This document shows, piece after piece, positions 44,012 to 54,838 of a stretch of DNA of 64,000 nucleotides. The DNA is from Prochlorococcus sp. AG-388-D03 (GTDB lineage: Bacteria; Cyanobacteriota; Cyanobacteriia; PCC-6307; Cyanobiaceae): contig QCGN01000004.1 of assembly GCA_003279875.1 (NCBI GenBank), positions 31,022 to 95,021 of the forward strand, in the 5' to 3' direction. The notes beneath the pieces were generated by a model that did not search any database, was not told the origin of the DNA, and was given only the letters and a program-made list of their open reading frames with translations. Numbering within the stretch: the stretch's first letter is position 1; each line of letters starts with the position of its first letter. Made by a program: the position numbers and the translations under genes.

Positions 44012-45778
44012 TTAGTCAATTTTAAAATCGTATATATTACTTATGAATTTTTTCCAAAAATAAGCTGCATTACCACTAGATAAGTTAGAAGATTTGTTCT
44101 CATCAAAACCTATCCAAACTCCGGTGGTGAGATTATTAATTGAACCAATAAACCAAAGATCTCTGTTTTTATCTGAAGTTCCTGTCTTGCCATATACTCT
44201 TTGTCCTTTAATTGAAGCTGCTATCGAAGTACCTTCCAAAACTGATTTTTCAAGTAGATTATTTAGGCTTTTGTTTACTTTAAAATCTAATATCTTCTTG
44301 TGGATAAATTTATTTTCCCAAATCAATTCATAATTATTTGATTCTATTTTTTCAAGAATGCTTGGCTTATATAGATTACCATTGCTATTCATAACGGTAT
44401 AGGCATTAGTAATATTTAGGAGATTATCTCCATAAGATCCGATAGCTAATGGTAGAAATTCTTCAAGCTTTTGTGTATATCCTAGGCCAAATAAATTAGC
44501 TAGATCTATAATTTTTTTTAGGCCTATATCATTAGCTATTTTTAAAGGAACTATATTAGAGGAATTTTTAAAAGAATCTTCTAAAGATATCTTACCTCCA
44601 TAGATTTCAGAAAAATTTTTGGGACAATAATCTTTCCAGCAAGAAGGTAAATCTTCGAATTTATCACTTAATTTTATACCTTCTATTAATGCTGCCGCGT
44701 AAGGAATAATTTTAAAAGTTGAGCCTAAAGGCCTTATAGCTGAAGTAACTCTGTTAAATTCATTTATTGTTGGATTTTTACTGGTTATGAGTGTTCTAAT
44801 TAAACCACTGTTGGATTCGATTGATACCAAAGCTGTTTCAATATTATTAGGCCCTATTGTCTTTGAAATTTGTTGTCCTATTTCCTGCCAATCTTTATTA
44901 ATGCTTGATTTAATTCTTAGGAATTTATACTTTTTAGGATTTTTTATTTTGCTATTTGTTTCCTTAAGAATGAATTTTACTAATAATTTATCTTTAGACT
45001 TTTTTTTATTTATTTGATAATTTAAATTAACTTTTTCTTTAATTGCTTCATTTCTTTCATCTAAGGATATGTAGCCAAAAAGGTGCATATCTTTTAAAAT
45101 TTTATTTCTTTTTTTAATAGCTAAATTGATATTTTCATATGGTGAATAAATTGAAGGGGCAGGTGCTAATCCCGCTATTAAGGCAGCCTCAGATAGTGTT
45201 AATTCTGTTATAAGTTTCCCAAAATAAACTTGTGAGGCCTCATTAACACCATAAGCTCCTGATCCTAAGTAAATATTATTTAAATATAATTTTAATATTT
45301 GATTTTTACTGAATTTAAAATCTAATACTAATGAAATTATTATTTCTTTAATTTTTCTTTGAAAACTTAAATCATTGTTTAAAAAAATTAATCTTCCTAC
45401 TTGTTGAGTAATAGTGCTGCCACCTTCTTTAAGGTATCCACTCTGAATATTATTTTTAAAGGCTCTTGATAAACCTATTAAGTCAATTCCATTATGTTTA
45501 AAAAATCTTTTGTCCTCTCCAGAGATAAAAGAATACTTTAGGTAAAATGGTATCAAGTTTGTTTGATCAAGAACATCAAATTTTCGACTTAGTTTGCTTA
45601 ATATTTTATTATCAGAAGATAATATTTCATAAGAATAGTTTATTGATTTTGAATTATTAATTTTAAGTGGGTCAAAATTTAAAATTATCCTAATTAAATT
45701 AAATATTGGAAAAAATATTACAAATAAAATAAAAATTGAGGAGGTAAAAATAAAATATTTATTTTTTATTCCATTCAC
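44012..45778 (-). CDS. Class A penicillin-binding protein
   Basis: A 588-residue bifunctional peptidoglycan synthase. One N-terminal signal-anchor helix is followed by the GT51 domain (EDKRFFKHNGIDLIGL, GGSTITQQ), then the transpeptidase domain with RPLGSTFKII (SxxK serine), NSSNIVP (SxN) and YGKTGTSDKN (KTG). All catalytic motifs are present. It is shorter than E. coli PBP1a/b, lacking extra domains. It ends a minus-strand group after chlG. Confidence 0.93.
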   Translation of the reverse strand: MNGIKNKYFIFTSSIFILFVIFFPIFNLIRIILNFDPLKINNSKSINYSYEILSSDNKILSKLSRKFDVLDQTNLIPFYLKYSFISGEDKRFFKHNGIDLIGLSRAFKNNIQSGYLKEGGSTITQQVGRLIFLNNDLSFQRKIKEIIISLVLDFKFSKNQILKLYLNNIYLGSGAYGVNEASQVYFGKLITELTLSEAALIAGLAPAPSIYSPYENINLAIKKRNKILKDMHLFGYISLDERNEAIKEKVNLNYQINKKKSKDKLLVKFILKETNSKIKNPKKYKFLRIKSSINKDWQEIGQQISKTIGPNNIETALVSIESNSGLIRTLITSKNPTINEFNRVTSAIRPLGSTFKIIPYAAALIEGIKLSDKFEDLPSCWKDYCPKNFSEIYGGKISLEDSFKNSSNIVPLKIANDIGLKKIIDLANLFGLGYTQKLEEFLPLAIGSYGDNLLNITNAYTVMNSNGNLYKPSILEKIESNNYELIWENKFIHKKILDFKVNKSLNNLLEKSVLEGTSIAASIKGQRVYGKTGTSDKNRDLWFIGSINNLTTGVWIGFDENKSSNLSSGNAAYFWKKFISNIYDFKID

Positions 45779-45779
45779 T

Positions 45780-46727
45780 TTAAGCTACTAAAAAACTATG
45801 CCCTATTGCTAAAGCTGTTACTAGCATTCCAGTTATTAGAAATGGCTGCGCACTTGCCTGGTACTTGACATCAAATTTTAATGGGTCCCTTAGTAACCAC
45901 ATATCTTGAAATGTAATTTGAGGAATTACCAGTAAAACTAAAATTACTGATGCTAAATGTTGACCAATAGCAATTAATACTAAAACCATAGCTAATTGAA
46001 AAATATCAATAAGACCTGCACTGATTCGACTGGCATTTTTAATTCCAAATATTACAGGTAGCGAATTCAATCCTAGTTTTGAATCACCCTCAACACTTTT
46101 GAAATCATTTATAACTGCTATACCGAGCCCAGAAAGACTATAAGCAAGAGTTAGTAATGCAGTAACAGCTGTTAATTTCCCAAATAAAGCTTGCCCAGCC
46201 CACCATGGGAGAGCTATATATGAGGCTCCTAAAGCATAATTCCCAAGCCAGCCATTTTGCTTCAATTTTAAAGGAGGAGCAGAATAGATATAACTAACGA
46301 AAGAACCACCTAAAGCCAGAAGAAAGACAGAGGGAAAACTATGTTTTGCATATAAGTCTAGTAAAAAAGAGACTAACAGACCGGCAATAAGTAATACCCA
46401 TATTTGTATTTTTACTTCCTTAATTGAAATTCTCCCAGAAGGGATTGGTCTGTTAGGTTCATTAATGGCATCAATTTCTCTATCAAAAAAATCATTAATA
46501 GTTTGAGTGTAACCTGCCAGAAGAGGTCCGCTCATTAGCATGCATGCTAGTGAGGCAAAAACATTACTTATTGTCCATTGGAAGTTTCCGCTTGCAGCAG
46601 CTCCACAGATTACCCCCCATATCAAAGGTATCCATGTGATTGGCTTCATTAATTGTATACGTAGTTTCCAAATACTTGAAGTCTCTGAAGCCCCTTTAAT
46701 TCCTAATAATTGTTTTGGATCATTCAC
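45780..46727 (-). CDS. chlG: Chlorophyll synthase
   Basis: A 315-residue UbiA-type prenyltransferase in the thylakoid that attaches the phytyl or geranylgeranyl tail to chlorophyllide. About eight or nine membrane helices; NDFFDREIDAINEPNRPIPS is the first Mg-diphosphate motif and INDFKSVEGDSKLGL the second. Its presence marks an oxygenic phototroph. One base separates its end from the PBP gene start. Confidence 0.96.
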   Translation of the reverse strand: MNDPKQLLGIKGASETSSIWKLRIQLMKPITWIPLIWGVICGAAASGNFQWTISNVFASLACMLMSGPLLAGYTQTINDFFDREIDAINEPNRPIPSGRISIKEVKIQIWVLLIAGLLVSFLLDLYAKHSFPSVFLLALGGSFVSYIYSAPPLKLKQNGWLGNYALGASYIALPWWAGQALFGKLTAVTALLTLAYSLSGLGIAVINDFKSVEGDSKLGLNSLPVIFGIKNASRISAGLIDIFQLAMVLVLIAIGQHLASVILVLLVIPQITFQDMWLLRDPLKFDVKYQASAQPFLITGMLVTALAIGHSFLVA

Positions 46728-46736
46728 TTTAAATAT

Positions 46737-46961
46737 TTAACCTTTATCAATTTCTTCAGGGAAAAACCAATTTTCTTCTCCATTTTGCAATCTAACAGTA
46801 ATGCCAATGCTTCTCCCATCGGTCATTTTATATCCGGTTGTTACAACTCTAGGGTTTGATGAAATTTGATCAATTAGCTTTGAAGGTAATCTATCTTTAA
46901 CCTTGTTAATGTTAATTTTAACTTTACTACCAATTTTGGGTAATAATTTTGTTTCAGCCAT
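46737..46961 (-). CDS. DUF2862 family protein, 74 residues
   Basis: A small soluble beta-rich protein: GSKVKININKVKDRLPSK, VVTTGYKMTDGRSIGITVRL, then ENWFFPEEI. The layout matches the cyanobacterial/plastid DUF2862 family, whose function I do not know. It lies nine bases upstream of chlG, so it is probably co-transcribed, and is divergent from hisF. Confidence 0.82.
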   Translation of the reverse strand: MAETKLLPKIGSKVKININKVKDRLPSKLIDQISSNPRVVTTGYKMTDGRSIGITVRLQNGEENWFFPEEIDKG

Positions 46962-47020
46962 AAGATGTAAAATGGAAGCTATTATGCAAGATTAACAGCC
47001 TTTGGACAATTTTTTTTAAA

Positions 47021-47788
47021 ATGGTAGCTCTTCGTTTAATTCCTTGTTTAGATGTAGCTAATGGTAGGGTAGTCAAAGGTGTTAACTTTGTAAACCTTAG
47101 AGACTCTGGTGATCCTGTCGAATTGGCTTGTAAATACTCTGATGCAGGAGCTGATGAATTAGTATTTTTAGATATTAGAGCTAGTTTTGAAAATAGAAAA
47201 ACATTAATTGATCTTGTCTCAAGAACTGCAAAATCCGTTAAAATCCCTTTTACCGTTGGTGGTGGAATAAATTCGATAATCTCAATTAATAATCTTTTAA
47301 GAGCAGGAGCAGATAAAGTAAGTTTGAATTCTTTTGCAGTTAAAAATCCAGACATAATTTCCCAAAGCTCTGAATATTTTGGAACACAATGTATTGTTAT
47401 TGCTATTGATGCAAGAAAAAAAATTAATAAATCTAGTGAATGGGAAGTTTATATTAAAGGAGGAAGAGAGAATACTGGTTTAGATGTAATAAACTGGGCA
47501 AAAAAAGTTGAGGAATTAGGTGCTGGAGAAATTCTATTAACTTCAATGGATGGTGATGGGACACAAAATGGATATGATTTATTATTGACTCAAAGTGTAG
47601 CAAATGCAGTTAATATTCCTGTAATCGCTTCTGGAGGTGCAGGCTCTATAGAGGATATTTATGATGTTTTTACTGAAGGTAAAGCCTCCGCAGCTCTTTT
47701 AGCATCCTTACTTCATGATAAAAAACTTACTTTAGAGGAAATAAAATCGTTCCTTATTGAAAAAAAACTACCAATTAGACCTACTTAA
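47021..47788 (+). CDS. hisF: Imidazole glycerol phosphate synthase subunit HisF
   Basis: The cyclase barrel that uses ammonia from HisH to make IGP and AICAR in histidine synthesis. The 255-residue protein has [15 protein letters not shown] with the first catalytic Asp near residue 11, VGGGIN, IAIDARK with the second Asp, [11 protein letters not shown] and IASGGAG phosphate loops. Length and motif order are standard. It precedes menG by 20 bases. Confidence 0.96.
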   Translation: MVALRLIPCLDVANGRVVKGVNFVNLRDSGDPVELACKYSDAGADELVFLDIRASFENRKTLIDLVSRTAKSVKIPFTVGGGINSIISINNLLRAGADKVSLNSFAVKNPDIISQSSEYFGTQCIVIAIDARKKINKSSEWEVYIKGGRENTGLDVINWAKKVEELGAGEILLTSMDGDGTQNGYDLLLTQSVANAVNIPVIASGGAGSIEDIYDVFTEGKASAALLASLLHDKKLTLEEIKSFLIEKKLPIRPT

Positions 47789-47808
47789 GAGATTTAAACT
47801 TTTTAAAT

Positions 47809-48510
47809 ATGCGATATAAAAAAATTAATGAGGTCAAAACTATTTTTAATAAAATTTCTTGTAGTTATGACTTTTTAAATACTTTACTCAGTTTGGGATT
47901 ACACAAATATTGGAAAAATGAATTAGTTAATTCATTAAAACCAATTGATGGAGAAAATTGGGCTGATTTGTGCTGCGGAACTGGGGATTTATCATTCTTA
48001 ATTTTTAAAAAAGTTAGTCCTAATGGAAGTGTTACCGGAATAGATAGTGCAAAAGAAATTTTAAATATTGCAAAAAGAAGGTCGAAGTTGATTGGTAATA
48101 AATTTATCTGTTGGGAGATGCAAGATATCTTAGAAATAGATGAAAATATAAAAATTTATGACGGGATTTGTATGTCTTATGGTTTAAGAAATTTGGTAAA
48201 TTTAGAAGAAGGATTAAAAAAAGTCTTCAATATTTTAAGTGATACAGGTAGAGCTGGGTTTCTGGACTTTAATCATTCTAAATTGAATTCTATAGCTGAT
48301 TTATTTCAAAAAATATATTTAAGATTTGTTGTGGTCCCAATTTCAAAAATTTTTAAATTGAGTAAAGAATATTCTTATATAGAAAAAAGTATAAAAAGTT
48401 TTCCAGAGGGAAATAAACTTATGCAAATTGCAGAGAGGGTAGGGTTTAAGAAAGTTGAATATAGGACTATTTTTTTTAATCAAATGGGAATATTATTATT
48501 AGAAAAATAA
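47809..48510 (+). CDS. menG: Demethylphylloquinone/menaquinone methyltransferase (UbiE/MenG)
   Basis: A 233-residue SAM methyltransferase; in cyanobacteria it methylates 2-phytyl-1,4-naphthoquinone, the last step to phylloquinone of photosystem I. NKISCSYDFLNTLLSLGLH is the UbiE start motif; WADLCCGTGDLSFL binds SAM; YGLRNL and GFLDFNHSK follow. It converges on the DUF721 gene with eight bases between. Confidence 0.93.
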   Translation: MRYKKINEVKTIFNKISCSYDFLNTLLSLGLHKYWKNELVNSLKPIDGENWADLCCGTGDLSFLIFKKVSPNGSVTGIDSAKEILNIAKRRSKLIGNKFICWEMQDILEIDENIKIYDGICMSYGLRNLVNLEEGLKKVFNILSDTGRAGFLDFNHSKLNSIADLFQKIYLRFVVVPISKIFKLSKEYSYIEKSIKSFPEGNKLMQIAERVGFKKVEYRTIFFNQMGILLLEK

Positions 48511-48518
48511 AATTTATC

Positions 48519-49001
48519 CTAACCTTTTTTTCTCCAACAAAAAGTACATTTTCCCCATCTTGATATCTCACCTTTTGGGGTCGGAATATTACATATTTTA
48601 CAAATTACCATATTATTATTCTTTATTCTACTTGGATGATTTTCCCATACTGTTTTTGCATTCATCTCTTTTTTATCTAAATTTTTAACTTCATAATTTT
48701 GTATTATCTTTATTTCATTTAGATTTATTCCGAATCTGTTAATACTCTCCTTTAATCTATGCTTGTTATAAATTAATGCCTGCCGCCATTGTGGATGATT
48801 CACAGCAATAACAAGAGTTTTTTGCTCAATTTTTAATGGCTTACATGCTCTATATAATTCCAAACCAATTAACTTTTCCCAGTTTTCATTTAGTTTGGAT
48901 AATTTATCTAAGTCTTTCCATGATTTCTTGAAATCTTCAAGACAATTTTGCATTGAAGATGGATATCTTTTATTCAATATTGGTAAATATTTTTTATTCA
49001 A
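48519..49001 (-). CDS. DUF721/DciA-like protein with C-terminal zinc motif
   Basis: A 160-residue protein. The central DUF721 core (WEKLIGLELYRACKPLKIE, TLVIAVNHPQWRQALIYN) resembles DciA, the ancestral replicative-helicase loader. Uniquely shaped here, the C-terminus adds CKICNIPTPKGEISRWGKC with a later CTFC, a four-cysteine zinc-ribbon-like element. A loading role for DnaB is inferred from the family only. Confidence 0.8.
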   Translation of the reverse strand: MNKKYLPILNKRYPSSMQNCLEDFKKSWKDLDKLSKLNENWEKLIGLELYRACKPLKIEQKTLVIAVNHPQWRQALIYNKHRLKESINRFGINLNEIKIIQNYEVKNLDKKEMNAKTVWENHPSRIKNNNMVICKICNIPTPKGEISRWGKCTFCWRKKG

Positions 49002-49076
49002 TTTGCGAAATTAAAGTTATAAGATTTAAGATAATTTAATCTTGTAAAGATTGCCTGTTTTTTATATTAATTATTT

Positions 49077-49826
49077 GTGAAAGTTTTAGGATCTGTAGCT
49101 AAGACAGCATATTACTACAAAAATATCCAAGGAATATGCCCTGATTGGAAACTTCAATACAGACTAAAATGTAGAAGTACTGAATATGAACTAACAAATT
49201 GGCTCAGAGAATCTCCAATAAAAAGATATAAACCAATTGCAATAGTAGCTAAAGAACAATTGTTAGGGACAGGTCAGAATTCAAGACCATGGTTTTCTCC
49301 TAAAGGAGGGATTTGGCTAAGCGCGGCTTATCCGATATTTTCATCAGAATTCTCAAGTGAGACATTTAGTCTGTCATTCGCAATTAAGTTATGTGAAATG
49401 TTGAAGATGGAATCTATAAAAGTCGATTTGAAATGGCCAAATGATATATTTTTTGATTCAAAAAAATTAATTGGATTTTTACCCAGAGTGATAACGAGAG
49501 GGAAAGAAACTATTTATGTAAGGATAGGTCTTGGTATGAATTGTTTAAATAAAACTCCATTAGAAGGAATTGCTTTATCTGAAATACTTAATACAAAAAA
49601 TATTTGCCAATATTCTTGGACTGCAAAAATCCTTAAAACTATTCATGAGTCAGTCGATTGTAATGATAGAAAGGAAAATATTATAAAAAATGCAAACAAA
49701 TATCTTACAAAAAAACATTTACCTAGAGGCTATAACTCAAACGATTGGGCAATAAAAGACGTGGACAGTAATGGAAATTTAAGAATTTACAATGAAACTC
49801 AAGAAAAAATAATAACAAGGTTTTAA
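49077..49826 (+). CDS. birA: Biotin-[acetyl-CoA carboxylase] ligase
   Basis: A 249-residue biotin protein ligase that biotinylates AccB. VAKEQLLGTGQNSRPWFSP holds the biotin/ATP loop (GxGRxGR variant), KGGIWLSA and DLKWPNDIFF follow, with a C-terminal cap. There is no N-terminal DNA-binding domain, so it is not a repressor. The start is GTG. Convergent with the ABC ATPase gene. Confidence 0.92.
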   Translation: MKVLGSVAKTAYYYKNIQGICPDWKLQYRLKCRSTEYELTNWLRESPIKRYKPIAIVAKEQLLGTGQNSRPWFSPKGGIWLSAAYPIFSSEFSSETFSLSFAIKLCEMLKMESIKVDLKWPNDIFFDSKKLIGFLPRVITRGKETIYVRIGLGMNCLNKTPLEGIALSEILNTKNICQYSWTAKILKTIHESVDCNDRKENIIKNANKYLTKKHLPRGYNSNDWAIKDVDSNGNLRIYNETQEKIITRF

Positions 49827-49832
49827 TTTTTT

Positions 49833-50522
49833 TTAATTTTTAATTTTTAATTCAATTATTTTTCCATCTTTAAACCTTGCTATTTTTTTTGCCCGACTTG
49901 CAACTTCATCTTCGTGAGTGACTAAAACTATAGTTATACCTGATTCATGAAGTTTATCAAAAAGATCTAATACATCTTCTGTCGTTTTTGAATCTAAGGC
50001 CCCAGTCGGTTCGTCTGCTAATAAAATTGCGGGGTTATTGATAATTGCTCTTGCAATTGCTACACGTTGTTGTTGCCCTCCTGATAACTGATTAGGTCGA
50101 TTATTGACTCTCTCTGAAAGTCCAACTTTGTCTAATGCATTTTTTGCTCTTTCTTCTCTTTCCAGAGGATCTATCCCTGCATAAATCATTGGTAAAAGAA
50201 CATTTTCTAGTGCTGTAGCGTCTGAAAGAAGATGGAATTGCTGGAAAACAAATCCTAATTTTTGATTTCTTAAATCTGCTAATTCATCATCAGATAAATT
50301 TTCTACTGGGATCCCATTTAATTTATAAACACCCTGAGATGGTCTGTCTAGACAGCCAATAATGTTCATTGCAGTACTTTTACCTGAACCACTTGCGCCC
50401 ATAACAGCCAAATAGTCTCCTTTATAAATTTCTAAATTTACATTATCTAGGGCTTTTACAATTAGATCATCTTTCCCATAAGTTTTAGATACTTTTTCTA
50501 GGGTCGCAACTTTCTTAGTCAT
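49833..50522 (-). CDS. ABC transporter ATPase, LolD/MacB/DevA type
   Basis: A 229-residue ATPase of the lipoprotein-release/macrolide-export class. Walker A VMGASGSGKST, Q-loop LGFVFQQFHLL, signature LSGGQQQRVAIARA and Walker B ILLADEPTGALDS are all intact. The matching permease is not in the window, so cargo is unknown; DevBCA-like exporters are one cyanobacterial option. It lies 14 bases downstream of ndhB. Confidence 0.9.
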   Translation of the reverse strand: MTKKVATLEKVSKTYGKDDLIVKALDNVNLEIYKGDYLAVMGASGSGKSTAMNIIGCLDRPSQGVYKLNGIPVENLSDDELADLRNQKLGFVFQQFHLLSDATALENVLLPMIYAGIDPLEREERAKNALDKVGLSERVNNRPNQLSGGQQQRVAIARAIINNPAILLADEPTGALDSKTTEDVLDLFDKLHESGITIVLVTHEDEVASRAKKIARFKDGKIIELKIKN

Positions 50523-50536
50523 TTATTAACACTTAA

Positions 50537-52057
50537 TTAGAGCGTATTATTTGCAACGGCTAATATATCATGCAAAAAAGGAGTTTCTGATACTGCTGAA
50601 TTTGCTAATTTGAAAAGAGGGTTAGAAAGTATTCCTCCTAAAGCTGTCACAGCTATACATGTATATAAAGCAACTCTTAAAGGGCGTAATCCTATGATAT
50701 TCCATTTAATTTCGGGATAAGATTTAACTATTTCAGAAGCCTCTTGAGGCTCTTTTACTACCATCATTTTTATAACCGAGATGTAGTAATAAATTGAAAT
50801 AACTGAAGTAACTAATCCAACGATTACTAAAAGATATTGATGGTTAGCCCAACCTGCAAAAAATAAATATATTTTCCCGAAAAAACCTAACATTGGCGGA
50901 AGCCCACCAAGAGAAAGAAGACATAAGCTCAAACCTAAAGTAATTAAGGGATCTTTTTGATAGAGGCCTGAATAATCTGAAATCCTATCTGAACCAGTTC
51001 TCAAAGAAAAAAGTATTACGCATGAAAAAGCTCCTAGATTCATAAACAAGTAAGAAGCTAAATACAAGACAGCAGCTGATAGACCATCTTGAGTCCCAGA
51101 TACTATGCCAATCATTACAAATCCTGCTTGACCTATTGAACTGTAAGCTAACATTCTTTTCATTGAGGTTTGGGCCAGTGCAACAATATTTCCTAAGGCC
51201 ATACTTAGGATGGCTAAAATTGTAAATAATAATTTCCATTGTTCATCAAAAGAAGAGAAAGTAGTGCTTAAAATTCTTATTGCAAAAGCAAATCCCGCAG
51301 TCTTAGAACCAACAGATAAAAAAGCTACTACTGGTGTGGGAGATCCTTCATAAACATCGGGCGTCCATTGATGGAAAGGAACTGCTGCAATCTTAAATGC
51401 AACAGTAGATAAGACAAATACTAGAGATAAGGAAGTAATAAAAGATGGTTTATTTATTATCTCTGCCCCAATAGTTGATAAGTTTGTGGAACCACTTAAA
51501 CCATAAAGGAATGAGGAACCATATAAATAAATTGCAGCAGCAGCCGATCCAACGAGTAGATATTTTAAAGCAGCTTCCGAGCTTCTAGGGTCTCTTTTGA
51601 GATAACCAGAAAGTAAATAACTTGCTACTGATAAAGTCTCTAAAGAAATAAATACACTAACAAGGTCAGTGGATCCACACAAAAGCATTGCTCCTAAAGT
51701 TGCCGATAAAACTATTGCAGCGAATTCTCCGATTGGACTTCCACTCTGCTCTGTGTAACGCCAACTAATTAGCAAGGAAATGAGAGTTGATAATGCAATG
51801 ATTGATCTAAATGCAATAGCTAGATTATCCGAATTAAAAGAGCCAAGGAATGCATTGTTAACAGGATTACTCCACTGAAAAGCAAGACTGATAAGAGAAC
51901 TGCCTAAAGAAATGTAACAAATCACAGGCGCCCATCTGGAGGCAGTCTTTTCTCCTGCTAAATCAACAAGAAGGGTGCCAACGATACCAAGCAAAATGAA
52001 TGCTTCTGGAATAATTGCTTGAGCATTTAAATTAATTGTAAAGATTTCGTTGGGCAC
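50537..52057 (-). CDS. ndhB: NAD(P)H-quinone oxidoreductase subunit 2
   Basis: A 506-residue thylakoid membrane subunit of the NDH-1 complex used in respiration and cyclic electron flow. It is hydrophobic throughout, about 14 helices. Conserved blocks include [19 protein letters not shown], the proton-channel segment [20 protein letters not shown] and [15 protein letters not shown]. Length is typical. Divergent from topA, separated by 168 bases that should hold both promoters. Confidence 0.97.
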   Translation of the reverse strand: MPNEIFTINLNAQAIIPEAFILLGIVGTLLVDLAGEKTASRWAPVICYISLGSSLISLAFQWSNPVNNAFLGSFNSDNLAIAFRSIIALSTLISLLISWRYTEQSGSPIGEFAAIVLSATLGAMLLCGSTDLVSVFISLETLSVASYLLSGYLKRDPRSSEAALKYLLVGSAAAAIYLYGSSFLYGLSGSTNLSTIGAEIINKPSFITSLSLVFVLSTVAFKIAAVPFHQWTPDVYEGSPTPVVAFLSVGSKTAGFAFAIRILSTTFSSFDEQWKLLFTILAILSMALGNIVALAQTSMKRMLAYSSIGQAGFVMIGIVSGTQDGLSAAVLYLASYLFMNLGAFSCVILFSLRTGSDRISDYSGLYQKDPLITLGLSLCLLSLGGLPPMLGFFGKIYLFFAGWANHQYLLVIVGLVTSVISIYYYISVIKMMVVKEPQEASEIVKSYPEIKWNIIGLRPLRVALYTCIAVTALGGILSNPLFKLANSAVSETPFLHDILAVANNTL

Positions 52058-52225
52058 TTAATTAAATTGAATGTTTGATTGTAAGGATGTAAGAGTTAAT
52101 CTTAACTTGATTATAATTTGTAGGTATGATTTTTGAAATTCTCTAGCAATATTGCTTGAAGAAGTTTCAATTAATCATAATATGCCCTAACTGATTAAAA
52201 AAACACTAATTATTTGAAATAGACC

Positions 52226-54829
52226 TTGGATCACACACTTGTTATTGTTGAAAGTCCTACAAAGGCAAAAACTATAAGAAGGTTTTTGCCTCCTAATTAT
52301 GAAGTTTTGGCTTCTATGGGACATGTAAGAGATCTTCCAAAAGGAGCTGCTGAAATCCCTGCATCAGTTAAAAAAGAAAAATGGTCAAGAATAGGTGTAA
52401 ACACTACAGAAGACTTTGAACCACTTTATATTGTTCCAAAGGAGAAGAAGAAGGTCGTTAAAGATTTAAAAAATGCTTTAAAAGATGCTACACAATTACT
52501 ATTGGCAACTGATGAAGATAGAGAAGGAGAGAGTATAAGCTGGCACTTAATGCAAATACTTAAACCAAAAATTCCAACAAAAAGAATGGTTTTTCATGAA
52601 ATCACAAAAAAGGCGATTAATAAGGCTCTTGATGAGACAAGAGAAATCGATATGGAATTAGTTCAGGCCCAAGAAACAAGAAGAATTCTTGATAGGCTTT
52701 TTGGATATGAACTTTCTCCATTACTTTGGAAAAAAGTAGCTCCAAGATTATCTGCAGGTCGTGTTCAGTCAGTATCTGTAAGATTGCTTGTTAATAAAGA
52801 AAGAGAAAGGAGAGCATTTAAAAAAGCCACTTACTGGGGAATAAAAGCCTCTTTGATGAAAGACAATATTTCTTTTGAAAGTAAGTTATTTAGCCTAGAG
52901 GGTCAGAAAATATCAAATGGATCTGATTTTGATGATCAGACGGGTAAATTAAAAAAAGGTAATAAATCATTAATTTTGAACGAAGACAGAGCAAAGAGTT
53001 TGCTTAAATCCTTATCTGAAGAAAAGTGGAAAGTCCTCAAAATCGAAAAAAAACCAACAACTAGGAAGCCTGTGCCACCTTTTACTACTAGTACATTACA
53101 GCAGGAGGCTAATCGAAAACTTCGACTTTCGGCCAGAGAAACAATGAGATGTGCTCAAGGACTTTATGAGAGGGGTTTTATTACATATATGAGAACTGAT
53201 TCAGTGAATCTCTCCGAACAAGCAATTAGAGCGGCGAGAGAATGTGTACATTCTAAATATGGGAAAGAATATTTATCCACCTCAGTTCGTCAATTTAATT
53301 CAAAAGAAAGGAATGCTCAAGAAGCACATGAAGCTATCAGACCTGCTGGAGAAGTATTTAAAACTCCAAATGATACAAATTTGTCCGGACGAGATCTTTC
53401 TTTATATGAATTAATTTGGAAAAGAACTGTTGCCAGTCAAATGGCTGAAGCAAGATTAACAATGATTAATGCTGAAATAGAGGTTGGGAAAGGATTATTT
53501 AAGTCAAGCGGAAAAAGTATAGATTTTGCAGGATTTTTTAGAGCTTATGTAGAAGGTAGTGATGATCCAAGCGCATCATTAGAACAGCAAGAAGTAATTC
53601 TTCCTAATTTAACTCATGGGTCTAATCTAGAGTTGTCTAGCAAAGAGGCTACATATCATGAAACTAAATCCCCAGCCAGATATACTGAGGCTGCTTTAGT
53701 TAAAGTATTAGAAAAAGAGGGAATAGGAAGACCTTCTACTTATGCAAGTATTATTGGAACAATTGTTGATAGAGGTTATGCGAATATTTCTTCAAATTCA
53801 TTATCACCAACATTTACGGCTTTTGCTGTTACAGCGCTACTAGAGGAACACTTCCCTGATCTAGTTGATACTACATTTACGGCAAAAATGGAATCTTCTT
53901 TAGATGAAATTTCTTCAGGTAATCTAGAATGGCTCCCATATTTAGAAACTTTTTATAAAGGTAAAAATGGTCTTGAGGTAAAAGTACAGAAAACAGAAGG
54001 TGATATTGATGGAAAAGCATATAGACAAGTTGATTTTGATGATTTACCTTGTGTAGTTAGAATTGGATCAAATGGCCCTTGGCTAGAGGGGGTAAAAATT
54101 GATGAATCTGGAAATGAAGTACAGGCAAAAGGTAATCTACCAATGGATATTACTCCTGGAGATTTAGATAAAAAGAAAGTTGATCAAATTCTTAGTGGTC
54201 CCTCAGATCTTGGTACTGATCCAAAAACTGGTGAGCAAGTATTTTTAAGATTTGGTCCTTATGGACCTTATGTTCAGCTAGGAAATAGTGAAGAAGGGAA
54301 AGCTAAGCCAAGAAGAGCATCTTTACCCAAAGAGTTAAAAACTGACGACTTATCATTACAGGAAGCCCTTGAATTATTAAGCTTACCAAAATTGCTTGGA
54401 GAGCATCCAGAGGGTGGAATTGTTGAGGCTGATAGGGGAAGATTTGGGCCTTATATTAAATGGATCAAAAATGAAGAGGATTCTGAAAATAGATCTTTAA
54501 AAAAAGAAGATGATGTATTTAAGGTTGATCTTAAGCGTGCATTAGAAATCCTTGCGATGCCAAAATTAGGTAGAGGAGGACAAGAAGTGATTAAGGATTT
54601 TGGGAAACCTAAAGAATTAAACGATAAAATTCAGATCTTAAAAGGAAGATATGGAGTCTATGTAAAATGTGGGAAAATAAATGCTTCTTTGCCTAAAGAT
54701 GCTGATTTAGAAAAATTTACGCTTGATAAGGCATTGGTTGTATTAGAGGAAAAAATGAAAGATAAAAAAGGTTCTGCTTTCAAAAAAAATAAAGTAACTA
54801 AGAAAAAGACCTCAAAGAATAAAAAATAA
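52226..54829 (+). CDS. topA: DNA topoisomerase I
   Basis: An 867-residue type IA topoisomerase that relaxes negative supercoils. The Toprim domain has VIVESPTKAKTIRRFL at the very start and ATDEDREGESISWHL; the active-site tyrosine is in GFITYMRTDS near residue 330. The C-terminus has repeated FGPYGPYVQLG, FGPYIKW and RYGVYVKCG units in place of zinc fingers, the cyanobacterial form, and ends in a lysine-rich tail. The start is TTG. Confidence 0.97.
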   Translation: MDHTLVIVESPTKAKTIRRFLPPNYEVLASMGHVRDLPKGAAEIPASVKKEKWSRIGVNTTEDFEPLYIVPKEKKKVVKDLKNALKDATQLLLATDEDREGESISWHLMQILKPKIPTKRMVFHEITKKAINKALDETREIDMELVQAQETRRILDRLFGYELSPLLWKKVAPRLSAGRVQSVSVRLLVNKERERRAFKKATYWGIKASLMKDNISFESKLFSLEGQKISNGSDFDDQTGKLKKGNKSLILNEDRAKSLLKSLSEEKWKVLKIEKKPTTRKPVPPFTTSTLQQEANRKLRLSARETMRCAQGLYERGFITYMRTDSVNLSEQAIRAARECVHSKYGKEYLSTSVRQFNSKERNAQEAHEAIRPAGEVFKTPNDTNLSGRDLSLYELIWKRTVASQMAEARLTMINAEIEVGKGLFKSSGKSIDFAGFFRAYVEGSDDPSASLEQQEVILPNLTHGSNLELSSKEATYHETKSPARYTEAALVKVLEKEGIGRPSTYASIIGTIVDRGYANISSNSLSPTFTAFAVTALLEEHFPDLVDTTFTAKMESSLDEISSGNLEWLPYLETFYKGKNGLEVKVQKTEGDIDGKAYRQVDFDDLPCVVRIGSNGPWLEGVKIDESGNEVQAKGNLPMDITPGDLDKKKVDQILSGPSDLGTDPKTGEQVFLRFGPYGPYVQLGNSEEGKAKPRRASLPKELKTDDLSLQEALELLSLPKLLGEHPEGGIVEADRGRFGPYIKWIKNEEDSENRSLKKEDDVFKVDLKRALEILAMPKLGRGGQEVIKDFGKPKELNDKIQILKGRYGVYVKCGKINASLPKDADLEKFTLDKALVVLEEKMKDKKGSAFKKNKVTKKKTSKNKK

Positions 54830-54838
54830 AAACTAAAT

